DNA from: CAIVPM01 sp964477265
GTDB lineage: Bacteria; Bacteroidota; Bacteroidia; Chitinophagales; Chitinophagaceae
Direction: 5' to 3'
Assembly: GCA_964477265.1 (NCBI GenBank)
Contig: CAYZDJ010000001.1
Location: 62,001 to 126,000 of the forward strand
Length of the DNA: 64,000 nucleotides
Below the pieces are notes generated by a model, which did not search any database, had not been told where the DNA came from, and saw nothing but the letters and a program-made list of their open reading frames with translations. The translations under genes were made by a program, and so were the position numbers. Positions 34,818-45,763 of the stretch are shown piece after piece. Every line of letters starts with the position of its first letter. Position 1 is the stretch's first letter.

Positions 34818-37800
34818 ATGAAAAAGCAAATTTTATTTTCACTCATCTTTTTATTGTTTTTTATTGCTTCTAAAGCTTCTCATTATATGGGTGGGCAAAT
34901 AACTTATAGATGGGTAAGTGGTAATAATTACATTGTTAAATTAACTATCTATCGAGATTGTGCAGGCATTCCTTTAAGCACAACTACTGGTATAACCATT
35001 AGCAGTGGAACCAATAGCTTAAATGTTAGTCTTCCTCGTGTATCGTCAAGAGATGTTACTTTATTATGCTCTAATCAAACATCACTTTGCAATGGTAGTG
35101 GTGGTGCTTTTGGTGTCGAAGAGCATATTTATGAAGACGTGATTTCTTTTCCTCAAATTAGCGGTGTTTATACAATAAGTTTTAGTGGTTGTTGCCGAAA
35201 TGGTGCAATTACAACATTAACCTCGCCTAGTTCGCAGCAATTATTTTTATCTGCAACATTAGATCCTAATTTAACTATTAAAAATACCTCGGCAGACTTG
35301 TTAAATATTCCAATTGCCAACTTTGCACCCAATCAATTGGCAACCCTTTCACCAAGTGGTTTTGATGCAGATGGCGATGTTTTAAAATACTCTCTTGTTA
35401 GTGCAAAAGATTTATCAGAAACTGATCCTGTAAATTATGCTGTAGGGTTTAGTGCTACCAATCCTTTAACATCTTCAACACCCATTACTATAAATCCCAA
35501 TAATGGTATTATTTCATTTACACCTTCTGTTTCTAATCAAGTTGCCATTATTGCCATTAAGGTTGAAGAGTATAGAGGTGGGGTAAAAATTGGTGAGATA
35601 ACTAGAGACATACAAGTTAGAGTTTTTAATATAAACAATAATTATCCAAGTATAACACCTGTTAACACAAATGTTGTTGCTGTGGGGCAAACATATTGTA
35701 CCAACATTGTTGCTACAGATGCCAACAATGATAGCATTGATTTGTCGCTTGTTGGATTAGTACCAAACAGCAGCTTTGCCCTAACAACAGATGGTGTTGG
35801 AAATGCAGCAGGCAACTTTTGCTTTACACCCACTGCTGCCGATGCTGGAAGAACTTTTACATTTACAGTTAATGCTGTTGATAACCATTGTCCTGTTGTA
35901 TTGGCATCATCAATGACATTTAATGTTGTTGTGCCTTTATCAGGTTGTAAAATGGTAACGAATATTGCAGCTTCAAATGTTTCTAGTTGCGTATCAAATA
36001 ATGGAACAGCAAGTATTGCAGTACCAGCAAATAATAATCCATATAGTTTTTACTGGACAGGTCCAAATGGTTTTACTGCTACATCACAAACTATTACAAA
36101 CCTTGCAACTGGTAGTTATTGTGTAACTGTTGTTGATGGCAATGGTTGTGTAATTAATAAGTGTATTGATGTATTATCTGATAGTTCTTCTATAGAAATA
36201 AATGCAGTAAACACAAAAAAAGTTTGCAAAGACAATATTGGTGGAACTGTTGTAATTACTGCATTTGGGGGTGTAGCACCCTACCAATATTCTTTAAATA
36301 GTGGGGCATTACAAAGTAATAATACATTTACTGCATTGATTGTTGGTACTTATGCAATACAAGTTGTAGATGCTTTAGGTTGCAGTTCTGTAAGTACAGT
36401 TACTGTTAGTCCATTTGTTGCTACAACAGCAACTCAAACATTAACAAGTTGCAGTGGCAAATTAGATTATAATGGAAATACCTACAATAGCTCAACAATT
36501 GTAAAAGATACCTTAAAAAATGTTGATGGTTGCGATAGCTTGTATAGAACAACCAATATACTTATATCTAAAATTAAAACAGCATTTGTTTTTAATACTA
36601 TCAATGCTTGTGGTAGTGCAGCTTTTGAAGGATTGACTTACACAAATTCTACTGTTTTAAAAGATACTATTAGAACTGTCAATGGATGTGATAGTATTAT
36701 TAAACAAACCAACATTAACATAACGCCTTTAAATATTGTAAAAAGAGATACTGTAATGCTTAATGGTTGTGGGCAGGTAACGTATAACAATGTTATCTAT
36801 AGTTCTAACACAGTGGTTGTTGATACTACACTTTTAAAAGATAGTTGCAAAGCAAATATTAGAGTGGCTATTATTACTGCCAATGCAGGGTTGAACCTAA
36901 CGCTATCAAACACTTCAAGCATTTGTGCAACACCACAAATATTATCTGTTGATGGAGTTGATGTAAATAAAATTAGTAGAATAGATTGGTATAGAGATGG
37001 TGTTTTTGTTGAAACATCTTTACGCAATTTTAATTTTACTGATGGAAAAACTGTTGCTGGAATAAGTGGTGTAAGCGGAAGTGCAACTACGCATTTGAAC
37101 GATCCTCATGGTGTTTTTGTTGTTGGGAATGATATGTATATTTCTGACTTTATGAATCATAGAATATTACGCTGGGCAATAGGTGCAACCAATGGCACTG
37201 TGGTTGCAGGTGGCAATGGCTTAGGTAATGCTGCAAACAAATTAGCATATCCAAGCAACGTTTTTGTAAAGCCTAATGGTGATGTTTACATTACAGATTA
37301 TGGAGCAGATAGAATTCAGTTATGGACAAGTGGAGCTACAACTGGCACTACTGTTGTATCAGGTTTAAGTTCTCCACGAGGTATGTTTGTAAGGGCTAAT
37401 GGCGATATTATTGTTGCAAACTCTCGTGCAAATGAAATAAGAAATGGTGCAAACATTATGTACTTAAATGTTGGAAATAATATTGCCAATATTTGTGAAG
37501 ATGCTGCTGGTAATATGTATGTTGCAGATCAAGGCAACAACAGAATTTTAAAATATGCACCTAATGCTACAAGTCCTACTATTGCTGCAAGTTTGTCTCT
37601 ATCAGGCATTGGTTTAAATGCACCTTGGGGCGTATTTGTAGATAATGCAAATCAACTATATGTTACCGAAAATGGTAGTCATAACCTTTTAAGATTTCCA
37701 GCAAATTCTAATGCTACAACTTTGCCAAATTTCTCAATTGGAACTGGTGTTGCAGGTACTGCAAACAATCAGTTTATTATACCAAATGGAGTATTTGTAG

Positions 37801-40800
37801 ATGGTAGAGGACGAATATTTGTGGCAGATGGTTTTAACCATAGAATACAAATGTTTGACTCTACTATTAAAACAACTCATACAACTTATGTGTCTGGTAA
37901 ATTTACAGCAGTAATTACAGATGCTAATGGATGCGTTACATACTTAGGTGCTATTGATGTACACATTCCTCCAGTTGTTAAAAACGATACAACATTTATT
38001 ACTACACCAGCTTGCTCATATGAATACAAAGGAAAAAGATTTTTATCTAACACTATTTTTATTGAAGATACACTGAGAACAAGTTTTGGTTGTGATAGCG
38101 TTATTAACTATGTAAAAATAGATTTAGCAGGAAGAAATGATACAAGAGATACAATAAGGTTAAATAGTTGTGGCTCGCTATACCACAACAATGTTATGTA
38201 CAACAGCAGCACAGTTTTAAGAGACACAACTTCTATAACAGATACTTGTACTATGCACATAGTAGTAACTGAAATTACCATTAATCAACTAATAAGAGAC
38301 ACAGTAAGATTGAGTGGTTGTGGCAGTGTTACATATAATGGACGTGCTTATACAAATAGTATAGTAATAAGAGATACAATCTCTGCAATTGGTAATTGTA
38401 TCACTAATCTAAAAGTGATTGAAATAACAGTAGCACCAAGTCCTACACCTACAATTACTTTTTTAAACTCTGTATGTTCCAATCCAAGAATAATAGGCGT
38501 TGTGCCAACAATTCCTTACAGCTTAATTACGTGGAAAAATGGTAGTACAGTAGTTGCCTCTGGTGCAAACCAAAATAATTTAAGTGTTGTAAATACTGGC
38601 GGTTATTCTGTTCAAATTCAGTATCAAAATGGATGCAGTGCCACTGCATTTATAGGCGTTTCAGTAATGCCACAACCATCAATTGTTTATATTGATAGTA
38701 GTAATTGTGGTGCGTTTATATTTAATGGTATATTAATAACTAAAGACACTATTATTTTAAAAGATACCTTACGAAATAGTTCAGGATGTATTACTCAAAT
38801 AAGATATAACAGATTTAAAGTAAATCCTGCTTTTATAGTTCCCAACTTGTCGGTAATTAATCCTTGCAAGCCAACTTTAACGCTAAGCAATGTTGAAAAA
38901 AATGCAACAATAAGATGGTATAAAGATGGCGTAGCAGTTGTAAACCCACCAATATATAAACAACAAGGAGTAACAGTTTTTGGAAATGGTGCAGTGGGTG
39001 CTGGAGCTATTTCATTGGCAGATGCAACAGGGATGGTTATAGATAAACACGATAACTTGTTTTTAGCTGATGATAGAAATAATCGAATACTTAAATATTC
39101 ATTGGTATCAAATACTTTATTGGCAACAATTACTGGTATAAACAGGCCATTAGGAATATTTGTGGATGATAATGATACTTTATATTCATATAATAAACCT
39201 ACACAAGTAGTAAGATTCAATTCCAATTATACAAGTACAACGCTTGTGGCAAATATTTACAACAACCCTAGTTACGGTATTGCAAAAGACCAATTTAATA
39301 ATTTATACGCCAATGCTTGGTTTGATCATTATGTAAATCAATACAAGCCTAATAATAATGCTGGTGCAAATTTTATGTCTGGCGTTTTTGAACCATTTGC
39401 ACTTTATGCAAAAGGCATTAGTTTGCACATAGTTGATCATTACTATAATAGGGTTTATACAAAAAATATTTTAACTGGTAGTTCAAGTTATTTTACGACT
39501 GCAGCAGCAGCCCCATCTGGCTGTTATGTTGATGATTATCAAAATATGTATATAGTTACACAAGTAGATGGAGCTGTGCGATTCAAACAAAAAAACTCTA
39601 ATACACAATATTTAATGGTTGGTAATAATGGTATTGGAAATGCTGCAAATCAACTTAATGCACCTTATGGAATTGCATTTGATAGCAAAAAAAATATGTA
39701 TATATCCGACGACTATAATCATAGAGTACAACGATTTGATTTTGTTGCAAATTATGATACGGCTCTTAGTGTTACAACTAATGGAGTATATACAGTAAGA
39801 ATTGAAAATGAATATGGCTGTGGTGTAACACTTGGTCCTATTGCAGTTTCGCTACCAATAGCAACAAAAGATACTACAACAATTATTGCCTGCGGTACCA
39901 AGGTTACTTATTTTGGAAAAACATACACTACAAATACATATATTAATTTAGATACAGTAAAATCAGTAGCAGGCTGTGATAGTATTATACATATTGGCTA
40001 TTTACAATTAACACCTAATCTTACACCAAGCCTTTCAATACTTGTACGTGGCAGCGATAGAATTTGTAAAGGCAGTAATTTTAGTGTCAAAGCATTTCCT
40101 GTAAATGGTGGCACAAATCCTCAATATCAATGGACAGTAAATGGTGTGCCTGTAGCAGGTGCAACTGGGGTTTATTTTATTTCTAATAGCTTAAATAATG
40201 GCGATACCATTCGTTGCATTTTAACAAGCAATTATCCTTGTGTTACAAGTAATGACATTGTAAGTAATTATGTAATTGCAAGAATTGCTACGCCAACATT
40301 TAAGCAAGTAAACATCAGTGGCTGCAATAGTGTAACAGTTAATAATATTGTTTACCAAAACAGCACAACAGTTTTAGATACAGTAAGAAACAACATAGGT
40401 TGCGATAGCATTGTTACAACAACAAATATTACCATTAACAAAGTAAATGCTGAAACAGTTACCAATAATATTGTTGGTTGCAATAGTGTTGTTTATAAGG
40501 GTGTAACTTATATTAATTCTATTACTTTAAAAGATACATTGCGTACTACAAATGGTTGCGATAGTTTGTATAGAATTAATAACATTGTGGTAATTAAAAT
40601 TGTAGCGGTAACCAATATAATTAATGTGTCGGGCTGTGGAAGCGTTACTTATAAAGAAAGAAAATATACAACATCTGTTGTGTTAAACGATACTATAAAA
40701 AGCATTTTGGGCTGCGATAGTGTTTATAATATTACTAATATTACTATTAATTCTTTGGTAACGCCAACTATTGTTATAACACCTTCGCAAAACCCTGTGT

Positions 40801-42602
40801 GTAATGCAACCAATATTATTTATTCATCAACCATTACCAATGGTGGCAGCAATCCACAATATCAATGGTATAAAAATGGCATATTAATACCTGGTGCAAC
40901 AAGTGCTACATATAGCAATGCTGGTTTGCCAGATTCTACAACAGTTTACACTTGCACACTTACAAGCAATGCACCTTGTGCCGAGCCTAAAACTGTTGTT
41001 AGTAATAGTGTGAGATTAACTTTTGGGGGTGCTGCTGTTGCTTCAATTTCTATAGTTGCTAATCAAACAACAATTTGCTCTTCAGCAATAGTAACATTTA
41101 CTGCAACTGCAATAAATGGTGGTAACAATCCACAATATCAATGGAAAAAAAATGGTGTAAATATTATTGGTGCTAATGCAGCTACTTACTCTGCAGCAAA
41201 CATTGTAAACAATGATGTATTTACTTGTGCTTTGGTAAGTAATTCTCTTTGTGTAAACAATATAAATGCTATAAGCAATAACATTGCTATAATAGTTAAT
41301 GCAAATAGTACAACTTATCAGTATAATAATACCAGTACAGTAAACCCAACTATTATTGCACCCAATTCTATGCTCATAAATACAAGTGCACCAATTTCTA
41401 CAACTTTATTGGGAGGTGTATGGTCAGCAGGATTTGGAAGTGTTCAGAATGGGATGGTAAGTTTTACTGGTATTAATCCTGGTTCAAATTATGTTTATTA
41501 CACAATATTCAATCAAGATACAAAGTGTACATTGGTTGTAAATAAAAATATATTAGTGGTTCATCCAGCAGGTGAAATTACTGGCAATAAAACTATTTGC
41601 AATATAAATGGAATTACTACCCTTACTTCAATAGCTGGATATTCTGGCACTTGGACAAGTAGCAATCCATCTGTTGCAAATGTTACAGGCAGTAGTAGCA
41701 ATGGAGGTATTCGTACTGCTGTAATTACTGGTTTAAGTGCAGGAACTGCTGTAATTACTTACAATATGCAAACATACGCTGGATATATTTTCCCTGTTTC
41801 AACTACTATAACAGTTGCACCAGTAATAGTTGCACCAATTATAGGAAACTCAATTGCTTGCGTAGGGGCAACAACACAACTAACTAATGCAACACCAAAT
41901 GGTGTATGGAGCAGCATTGCAGGAAGGGCAACAGTTAGTGCAACAGGATTGGTAACTGGCACAAGTGTTGGCGTTGCAGAAATAAGATATACTGTAAATA
42001 ATACAACAACTAATTGTAGTGGCTATGCAGCAAAAACAATGGTTGTAAATCCTATGCCTGGCATACCAACAATTGGTTATGCACCTGTAAACGTAAACCC
42101 TCAGGCTGGTGCAGGTGGTGGTAGCAATTTTTGCAGATACAGAACTTTTGATGTAAGAGGTACACCTTTAGGTGGTGTATGGAGTAGCAGTAATACTTCA
42201 GCCATGACAATATCAAGCCTTGGAACCATTAATACTGTTGGCTTGGGAGCAACAATAATAACCTACACCATTACTTTAAATGGTTGCAGCAATTCCAGAA
42301 GCATACCTACAAATGTTGTTGCTTGTGCAAATAAGGGAACTAAAGATGCACAAACAATGACTGATAATGTACAAATAGTTGTGTATCCTAATCCTGCAAA
42401 AACATTTTTTAATGTTAAAATAAATAAGCCAATTAATGGTGCAACTATTGTTGTTACTAATGTGTATGGAAAGCAGGTATATCAATCAACAATAAATAAT
42501 AGATTGATTACAGTAGATTGTAGCAAATATGCAAAAGGAATATATTTTATAAGTGTTATAGAAAATGAAAATAAAATAACGAAGAAGCTAATTGTTGATT
42601 AA
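34818..42602 (+). CDS. Giant T9SS-secreted surface protein with SprB-like, NHL and GCDS repeats
   Basis: A 2594-aa protein with a signal peptide (~1-20). The N-terminal domain (SHYMGGQITYRWVSGNNYIVKLTIYRDC) is typical of gliding-motility-associated surface proteins. Two SprB-type repeats lie at ~376-534. About eleven 45-50-residue units of the form CGxVTYNGxxY...STxxxDTxxxxxGCDS are spread over ~535-690, 1050-1210, 1290-1340, 1685-1730 and 1830-1980. Two NHL six-bladed-type propellers lie at ~744-1014 and ~1381-1642. Ig-like NPQYQW units (~1750, 2010, 2100) and BIG2-like segments (~2240-2500) follow. A T9SS sorting domain ends it (~2518-2594, VVYPNPAKTFF ... KGIYFISVI). Likely an adhesin; operator C lies upstream. 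Confidence 0.88.
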   Translation: MKKQILFSLIFLLFFIASKASHYMGGQITYRWVSGNNYIVKLTIYRDCAGIPLSTTTGITISSGTNSLNVSLPRVSSRDVTLLCSNQTSLCNGSGGAFGVEEHIYEDVISFPQISGVYTISFSGCCRNGAITTLTSPSSQQLFLSATLDPNLTIKNTSADLLNIPIANFAPNQLATLSPSGFDADGDVLKYSLVSAKDLSETDPVNYAVGFSATNPLTSSTPITINPNNGIISFTPSVSNQVAIIAIKVEEYRGGVKIGEITRDIQVRVFNINNNYPSITPVNTNVVAVGQTYCTNIVATDANNDSIDLSLVGLVPNSSFALTTDGVGNAAGNFCFTPTAADAGRTFTFTVNAVDNHCPVVLASSMTFNVVVPLSGCKMVTNIAASNVSSCVSNNGTASIAVPANNNPYSFYWTGPNGFTATSQTITNLATGSYCVTVVDGNGCVINKCIDVLSDSSSIEINAVNTKKVCKDNIGGTVVITAFGGVAPYQYSLNSGALQSNNTFTALIVGTYAIQVVDALGCSSVSTVTVSPFVATTATQTLTSCSGKLDYNGNTYNSSTIVKDTLKNVDGCDSLYRTTNILISKIKTAFVFNTINACGSAAFEGLTYTNSTVLKDTIRTVNGCDSIIKQTNINITPLNIVKRDTVMLNGCGQVTYNNVIYSSNTVVVDTTLLKDSCKANIRVAIITANAGLNLTLSNTSSICATPQILSVDGVDVNKISRIDWYRDGVFVETSLRNFNFTDGKTVAGISGVSGSATTHLNDPHGVFVVGNDMYISDFMNHRILRWAIGATNGTVVAGGNGLGNAANKLAYPSNVFVKPNGDVYITDYGADRIQLWTSGATTGTTVVSGLSSPRGMFVRANGDIIVANSRANEIRNGANIMYLNVGNNIANICEDAAGNMYVADQGNNRILKYAPNATSPTIAASLSLSGIGLNAPWGVFVDNANQLYVTENGSHNLLRFPANSNATTLPNFSIGTGVAGTANNQFIIPNGVFVDGRGRIFVADGFNHRIQMFDSTIKTTHTTYVSGKFTAVITDANGCVTYLGAIDVHIPPVVKNDTTFITTPACSYEYKGKRFLSNTIFIEDTLRTSFGCDSVINYVKIDLAGRNDTRDTIRLNSCGSLYHNNVMYNSSTVLRDTTSITDTCTMHIVVTEITINQLIRDTVRLSGCGSVTYNGRAYTNSIVIRDTISAIGNCITNLKVIEITVAPSPTPTITFLNSVCSNPRIIGVVPTIPYSLITWKNGSTVVASGANQNNLSVVNTGGYSVQIQYQNGCSATAFIGVSVMPQPSIVYIDSSNCGAFIFNGILITKDTIILKDTLRNSSGCITQIRYNRFKVNPAFIVPNLSVINPCKPTLTLSNVEKNATIRWYKDGVAVVNPPIYKQQGVTVFGNGAVGAGAISLADATGMVIDKHDNLFLADDRNNRILKYSLVSNTLLATITGINRPLGIFVDDNDTLYSYNKPTQVVRFNSNYTSTTLVANIYNNPSYGIAKDQFNNLYANAWFDHYVNQYKPNNNAGANFMSGVFEPFALYAKGISLHIVDHYYNRVYTKNILTGSSSYFTTAAAAPSGCYVDDYQNMYIVTQVDGAVRFKQKNSNTQYLMVGNNGIGNAANQLNAPYGIAFDSKKNMYISDDYNHRVQRFDFVANYDTALSVTTNGVYTVRIENEYGCGVTLGPIAVSLPIATKDTTTIIACGTKVTYFGKTYTTNTYINLDTVKSVAGCDSIIHIGYLQLTPNLTPSLSILVRGSDRICKGSNFSVKAFPVNGGTNPQYQWTVNGVPVAGATGVYFISNSLNNGDTIRCILTSNYPCVTSNDIVSNYVIARIATPTFKQVNISGCNSVTVNNIVYQNSTTVLDTVRNNIGCDSIVTTTNITINKVNAETVTNNIVGCNSVVYKGVTYINSITLKDTLRTTNGCDSLYRINNIVVIKIVAVTNIINVSGCGSVTYKERKYTTSVVLNDTIKSILGCDSVYNITNITINSLVTPTIVITPSQNPVCNATNIIYSSTITNGGSNPQYQWYKNGILIPGATSATYSNAGLPDSTTVYTCTLTSNAPCAEPKTVVSNSVRLTFGGAAVASISIVANQTTICSSAIVTFTATAINGGNNPQYQWKKNGVNIIGANAATYSAANIVNNDVFTCALVSNSLCVNNINAISNNIAIIVNANSTTYQYNNTSTVNPTIIAPNSMLINTSAPISTTLLGGVWSAGFGSVQNGMVSFTGINPGSNYVYYTIFNQDTKCTLVVNKNILVVHPAGEITGNKTICNINGITTLTSIAGYSGTWTSSNPSVANVTGSSSNGGIRTAVITGLSAGTAVITYNMQTYAGYIFPVSTTITVAPVIVAPIIGNSIACVGATTQLTNATPNGVWSSIAGRATVSATGLVTGTSVGVAEIRYTVNNTTTNCSGYAAKTMVVNPMPGIPTIGYAPVNVNPQAGAGGGSNFCRYRTFDVRGTPLGGVWSSSNTSAMTISSLGTINTVGLGATIITYTITLNGCSNSRSIPTNVVACANKGTKDAQTMTDNVQIVVYPNPAKTFFNVKINKPINGATIVVTNVYGKQVYQSTINNRLITVDCSKYAKGIYFISVIENENKITKKLIVD

Positions 42603-42610
42603 CCAAACCT

Positions 42611-42648
42611 AAAACCTCTGAAGTGTAAAATCTTTGGAGGTTTTTTTT
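42611..42648 (+). terminator. Terminator after the giant gene
   Basis: AAAACCTC (42611-42618) pairs with GAGGTTTT (42637-42644), with further internal pairing (GAAG with CTTT), and is followed by T8. It lies directly beyond the stop. Confidence 0.8.
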
Positions 42649-42668
42649 ATTAGGCTTATTTTTACTAA

Positions 42669-45593
42669 ATGAGAATTCTAACTTTTTGCTTTTGCCTTTT
42701 CACTTTTCAGTTTATCAATGCACAGCTTACAAAATATGTAAATCCATTTATTGGTACTGGTGGTACTGGTCATACTTTTCCTGGTGCAACCACACCTTTT
42801 GCAATGGTGCAGCTAAGCCCTGATACAAGAATTGATGGCAGTTGGGAAGGTTGCAGTGGTTATCATTACAACGACTCAATTATTTATGGATTTTCTCATA
42901 CACACCTTAGTGGCACAGGTTGCAGCGATTATGGAGATATTGCTTTTATGCCATATTTTTCAAAAACTGAAAGTTTTGATTATGTAAAAAACAATTTGCT
43001 GCAAGCAAAATTTTCTCATAAAAGTGAAAAGGCAAGTGCAGGATATTACAGTGTTTTGTTAGATGATATTCCTGTTAAGGTTGAATTAACAGCAACTACA
43101 CGCACAGGTTTTCAACGTTATACTTTTAATGAAGATGGCTATGGATATATTGTGTTGAATTTGAAGCATAGAGATGAGTTAATTCAGGGCAAAATTGAAA
43201 AGTCAAAGCCACAAACTTATAAAGGAATTAGAGTTAGTAAGGCTTGGGCAAAAAGACAGGAATTGTATTATGGATTTGAAATAAATACAGAACCAATTGA
43301 TGAAATAATAATAAGTGGTGACAATAATGACTATGAATTAAGATTAAAATTTAAAGTAACTAAAGGACAGCAAATCCTTATCAAAACAGGCATTTCAACA
43401 GTTGATGAAGATGCTGCATTAAACAATTTAAAAGTAGAAAACCCAAGTTGGGATTTTGAAAAAATAAAACAACAAGCCAACGATAGTTGGGAAAAAGAAT
43501 TAAAGAAGATTGAAGTGCAGGATGCTAAAATTCCTAATAAAACTAATAAACTAACAGACCAATTAACTACGTTTTATACTGCAATGTACCATTGTATGAT
43601 TCACCCAAGCATTATGAATGATGTTGATGGAAGATACAAAGGCAGAGATGGGAAAATTCATAAAGCAGAAGGCTTTAATTACTACACAGTTTTTAGTTTG
43701 TGGGATACACACAGGGCTTTGCATCCTTTGCTGAACATTATTGATAAAAAACGCAGCCACGATTTTGTGATTACTTTTTTAAAGCAATTTGAGCAAAGTG
43801 GCAGGCTGCCCATGTGGGAACTCTGGAACAATGAAACTGACTGTATGATTGGCTTTCATAGTGTGAGCGTGATATTGGATGCTTACAGAAAACAAGTGAT
43901 AAGTAAAGCTGAACTACAACAACTTTGGCCTGCTGTAAAAGCAGAAGCTATGAGCAATAGGTTTGGATTGGATAAATTCAGGGAAAAAGGATATCTAAGT
44001 GTAGAAGATGAAAGTGAAAGTGTGAGCAAAACTTTGGAGTATAGTTATGATATGTGGTGTGTGAGTGAGATTGCTGGGGAGTTAGGCTTTAAACACTACT
44101 ACACTGATGTGCCTTTTTTTGGCAAAAAACAAAATAATTGGCAAAACTTGTATAATCCAGAAACTGGTTTTATTCAACCACGAAAAAATGGTAATTGGTT
44201 GCAAAATTTTAATCCTTATGAAGTAAATAATAATTACACAGAAGCTAATGCTTGGCAATACAGTTTTTATGCACCACAGGGTTACACACCTAACAATAGT
44301 TTACTTGATAGCTTATTTAAAGCTTCAAATAAAACACAAGGTAGAACACAAGCAGACATTACAGGATTAATTGGGCAATATGCACACGGCAATGAACCAA
44401 GTCACAATTATATTTACTTACTAAGAAATAATAAAAGAGAGAGATATTTAAAATATGTATTAGATAGTTTTTACACTAATAAACCTGATGGTTTAATTGG
44501 CAATGAAGACTGTGGACAAATGAGTGCTTGGTATGTAATGAGTGCTTTAGGGTTTTATCAAACTTGCCCAGGAACACAATGCTTTACAATAGAACCTTCA
44601 CTTTTCCAAAAAACAAGAATTAAACTTAGAGACAACAAGAATGTTTCATTTGTTAAAAAGGCGAATAACTATAAAAAAATTAAAGATACTTTTTATGAAT
44701 TAACAAAAGAGAAAACAACTGCTGATTTATTAACAAGCTTTAATTATTGCCATATTTTTAAATTTGAGAGCAACAGTGTAGTTTATAACGTAAGTTCTCA
44801 AAAACTAAATGCATACAAAAATTATTATGAAGGAATGCATATTAATGGTCCTTGTGTAAGCGAAGCCCCACTAATTAGTGCAAGCCAAACAAAGCCTTTT
44901 ATTGATTCAATTAAAATAGCGATTGATTATTTGGTTTATTATGATAATTACTGTTTAAAATCTCTTTTCTATTCTGTAAATAATAGTCCATACAAAAAAT
45001 ATGAAACACCATTTTACATATCAGAAAGCTCAACCATCAAAGCTTTTGAAGTGCTAATAGACGATACTTTACAAATCAGACCAGACACCTCACATTTTTC
45101 CATAGCCCATTTCTACAAACGCCCACACAACTATTCCATTCAACTCAATTGCAAATACAATAAACAATACACTGCAGATGGTGATGATGGAATTATTGAT
45201 GGGCAATATGGTGATATTGATTGGAAAAAAGGTGGTTGGCAGGGCTATCAATCGCAAGATTTTGAAGTCATAATTGATATGAAAGAAAAGAAAGAGTTTG
45301 CAGAAATTTCTGCTAACTTTTTACAAGATACACGTAGCTGGATTTTGTTTCCTACAAAAGTAGAATACTATATTTCAACAGATAATATAAACTTTACTTT
45401 GGCTGGAACAGTTGAAAACACTATAGCTGCCAACGACTACAATACTCAAACTTTAAACTTTAAACTTAAAACATTAAACTCAATTGCCAGGTATATTAAA
45501 ATTAAAGCATACAACTATGGCAAATTGCCTGAATGGCATGCTGGCAAAGGGGATGACGCTTTTATTTTCATTGATGAAATAGTGGTAAATTGA
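42669..45593 (+). CDS. GH92 family alpha-mannosidase with C-terminal binding domains
   Basis: A 974-aa exported glycoside hydrolase (signal peptide MRILTFCFCLFTFQFINAQ). GH92 enzymes are calcium-dependent exo-alpha-mannosidases acting on N-glycan- or mannan-type mannosides. Hallmarks are YVNPFIGTGGTGHTFPGATTPF at the N-terminus, GFSHTHLSGTGCSDYGDI, and IGNEDCGQMSAWYVMSALGFYQ (~612). After the core come a chitobiase/HEX_C-like segment (~745-820, LFYSVNNSPYKKYETPFYISESSTIKAF) and a discoidin-like domain (~825-974). No T9SS sorting domain or lipobox was seen, so it may be periplasmic. It stands alone, with no SusCD pair nearby. Confidence 0.92.
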   Translation: MRILTFCFCLFTFQFINAQLTKYVNPFIGTGGTGHTFPGATTPFAMVQLSPDTRIDGSWEGCSGYHYNDSIIYGFSHTHLSGTGCSDYGDIAFMPYFSKTESFDYVKNNLLQAKFSHKSEKASAGYYSVLLDDIPVKVELTATTRTGFQRYTFNEDGYGYIVLNLKHRDELIQGKIEKSKPQTYKGIRVSKAWAKRQELYYGFEINTEPIDEIIISGDNNDYELRLKFKVTKGQQILIKTGISTVDEDAALNNLKVENPSWDFEKIKQQANDSWEKELKKIEVQDAKIPNKTNKLTDQLTTFYTAMYHCMIHPSIMNDVDGRYKGRDGKIHKAEGFNYYTVFSLWDTHRALHPLLNIIDKKRSHDFVITFLKQFEQSGRLPMWELWNNETDCMIGFHSVSVILDAYRKQVISKAELQQLWPAVKAEAMSNRFGLDKFREKGYLSVEDESESVSKTLEYSYDMWCVSEIAGELGFKHYYTDVPFFGKKQNNWQNLYNPETGFIQPRKNGNWLQNFNPYEVNNNYTEANAWQYSFYAPQGYTPNNSLLDSLFKASNKTQGRTQADITGLIGQYAHGNEPSHNYIYLLRNNKRERYLKYVLDSFYTNKPDGLIGNEDCGQMSAWYVMSALGFYQTCPGTQCFTIEPSLFQKTRIKLRDNKNVSFVKKANNYKKIKDTFYELTKEKTTADLLTSFNYCHIFKFESNSVVYNVSSQKLNAYKNYYEGMHINGPCVSEAPLISASQTKPFIDSIKIAIDYLVYYDNYCLKSLFYSVNNSPYKKYETPFYISESSTIKAFEVLIDDTLQIRPDTSHFSIAHFYKRPHNYSIQLNCKYNKQYTADGDDGIIDGQYGDIDWKKGGWQGYQSQDFEVIIDMKEKKEFAEISANFLQDTRSWILFPTKVEYYISTDNINFTLAGTVENTIAANDYNTQTLNFKLKTLNSIARYIKIKAYNYGKLPEWHAGKGDDAFIFIDEIVVN

Positions 45594-45763
45594 CTTTTCA
45601 AAAAAATAGTTAAAAAAATCCCTTGTTTTAGGGATAAATCCTCTATATTGCAGCCGAATATAAGTTTTCAGACCAATATCTAAGATCGTTAGACGAGTTT
45701 TTAAAGACCATACCCCCTTAAACTAAGCTGTTACTAAATCCACTATTATCTATTTTATTTATT

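Noticed and set aside
41000..42602. Minus-strand frames within the giant and PKD genes as hidden genes
   Set aside because: They are explained by low-complexity Thr/Ser/Asn coding on the plus strand and show no domain features.
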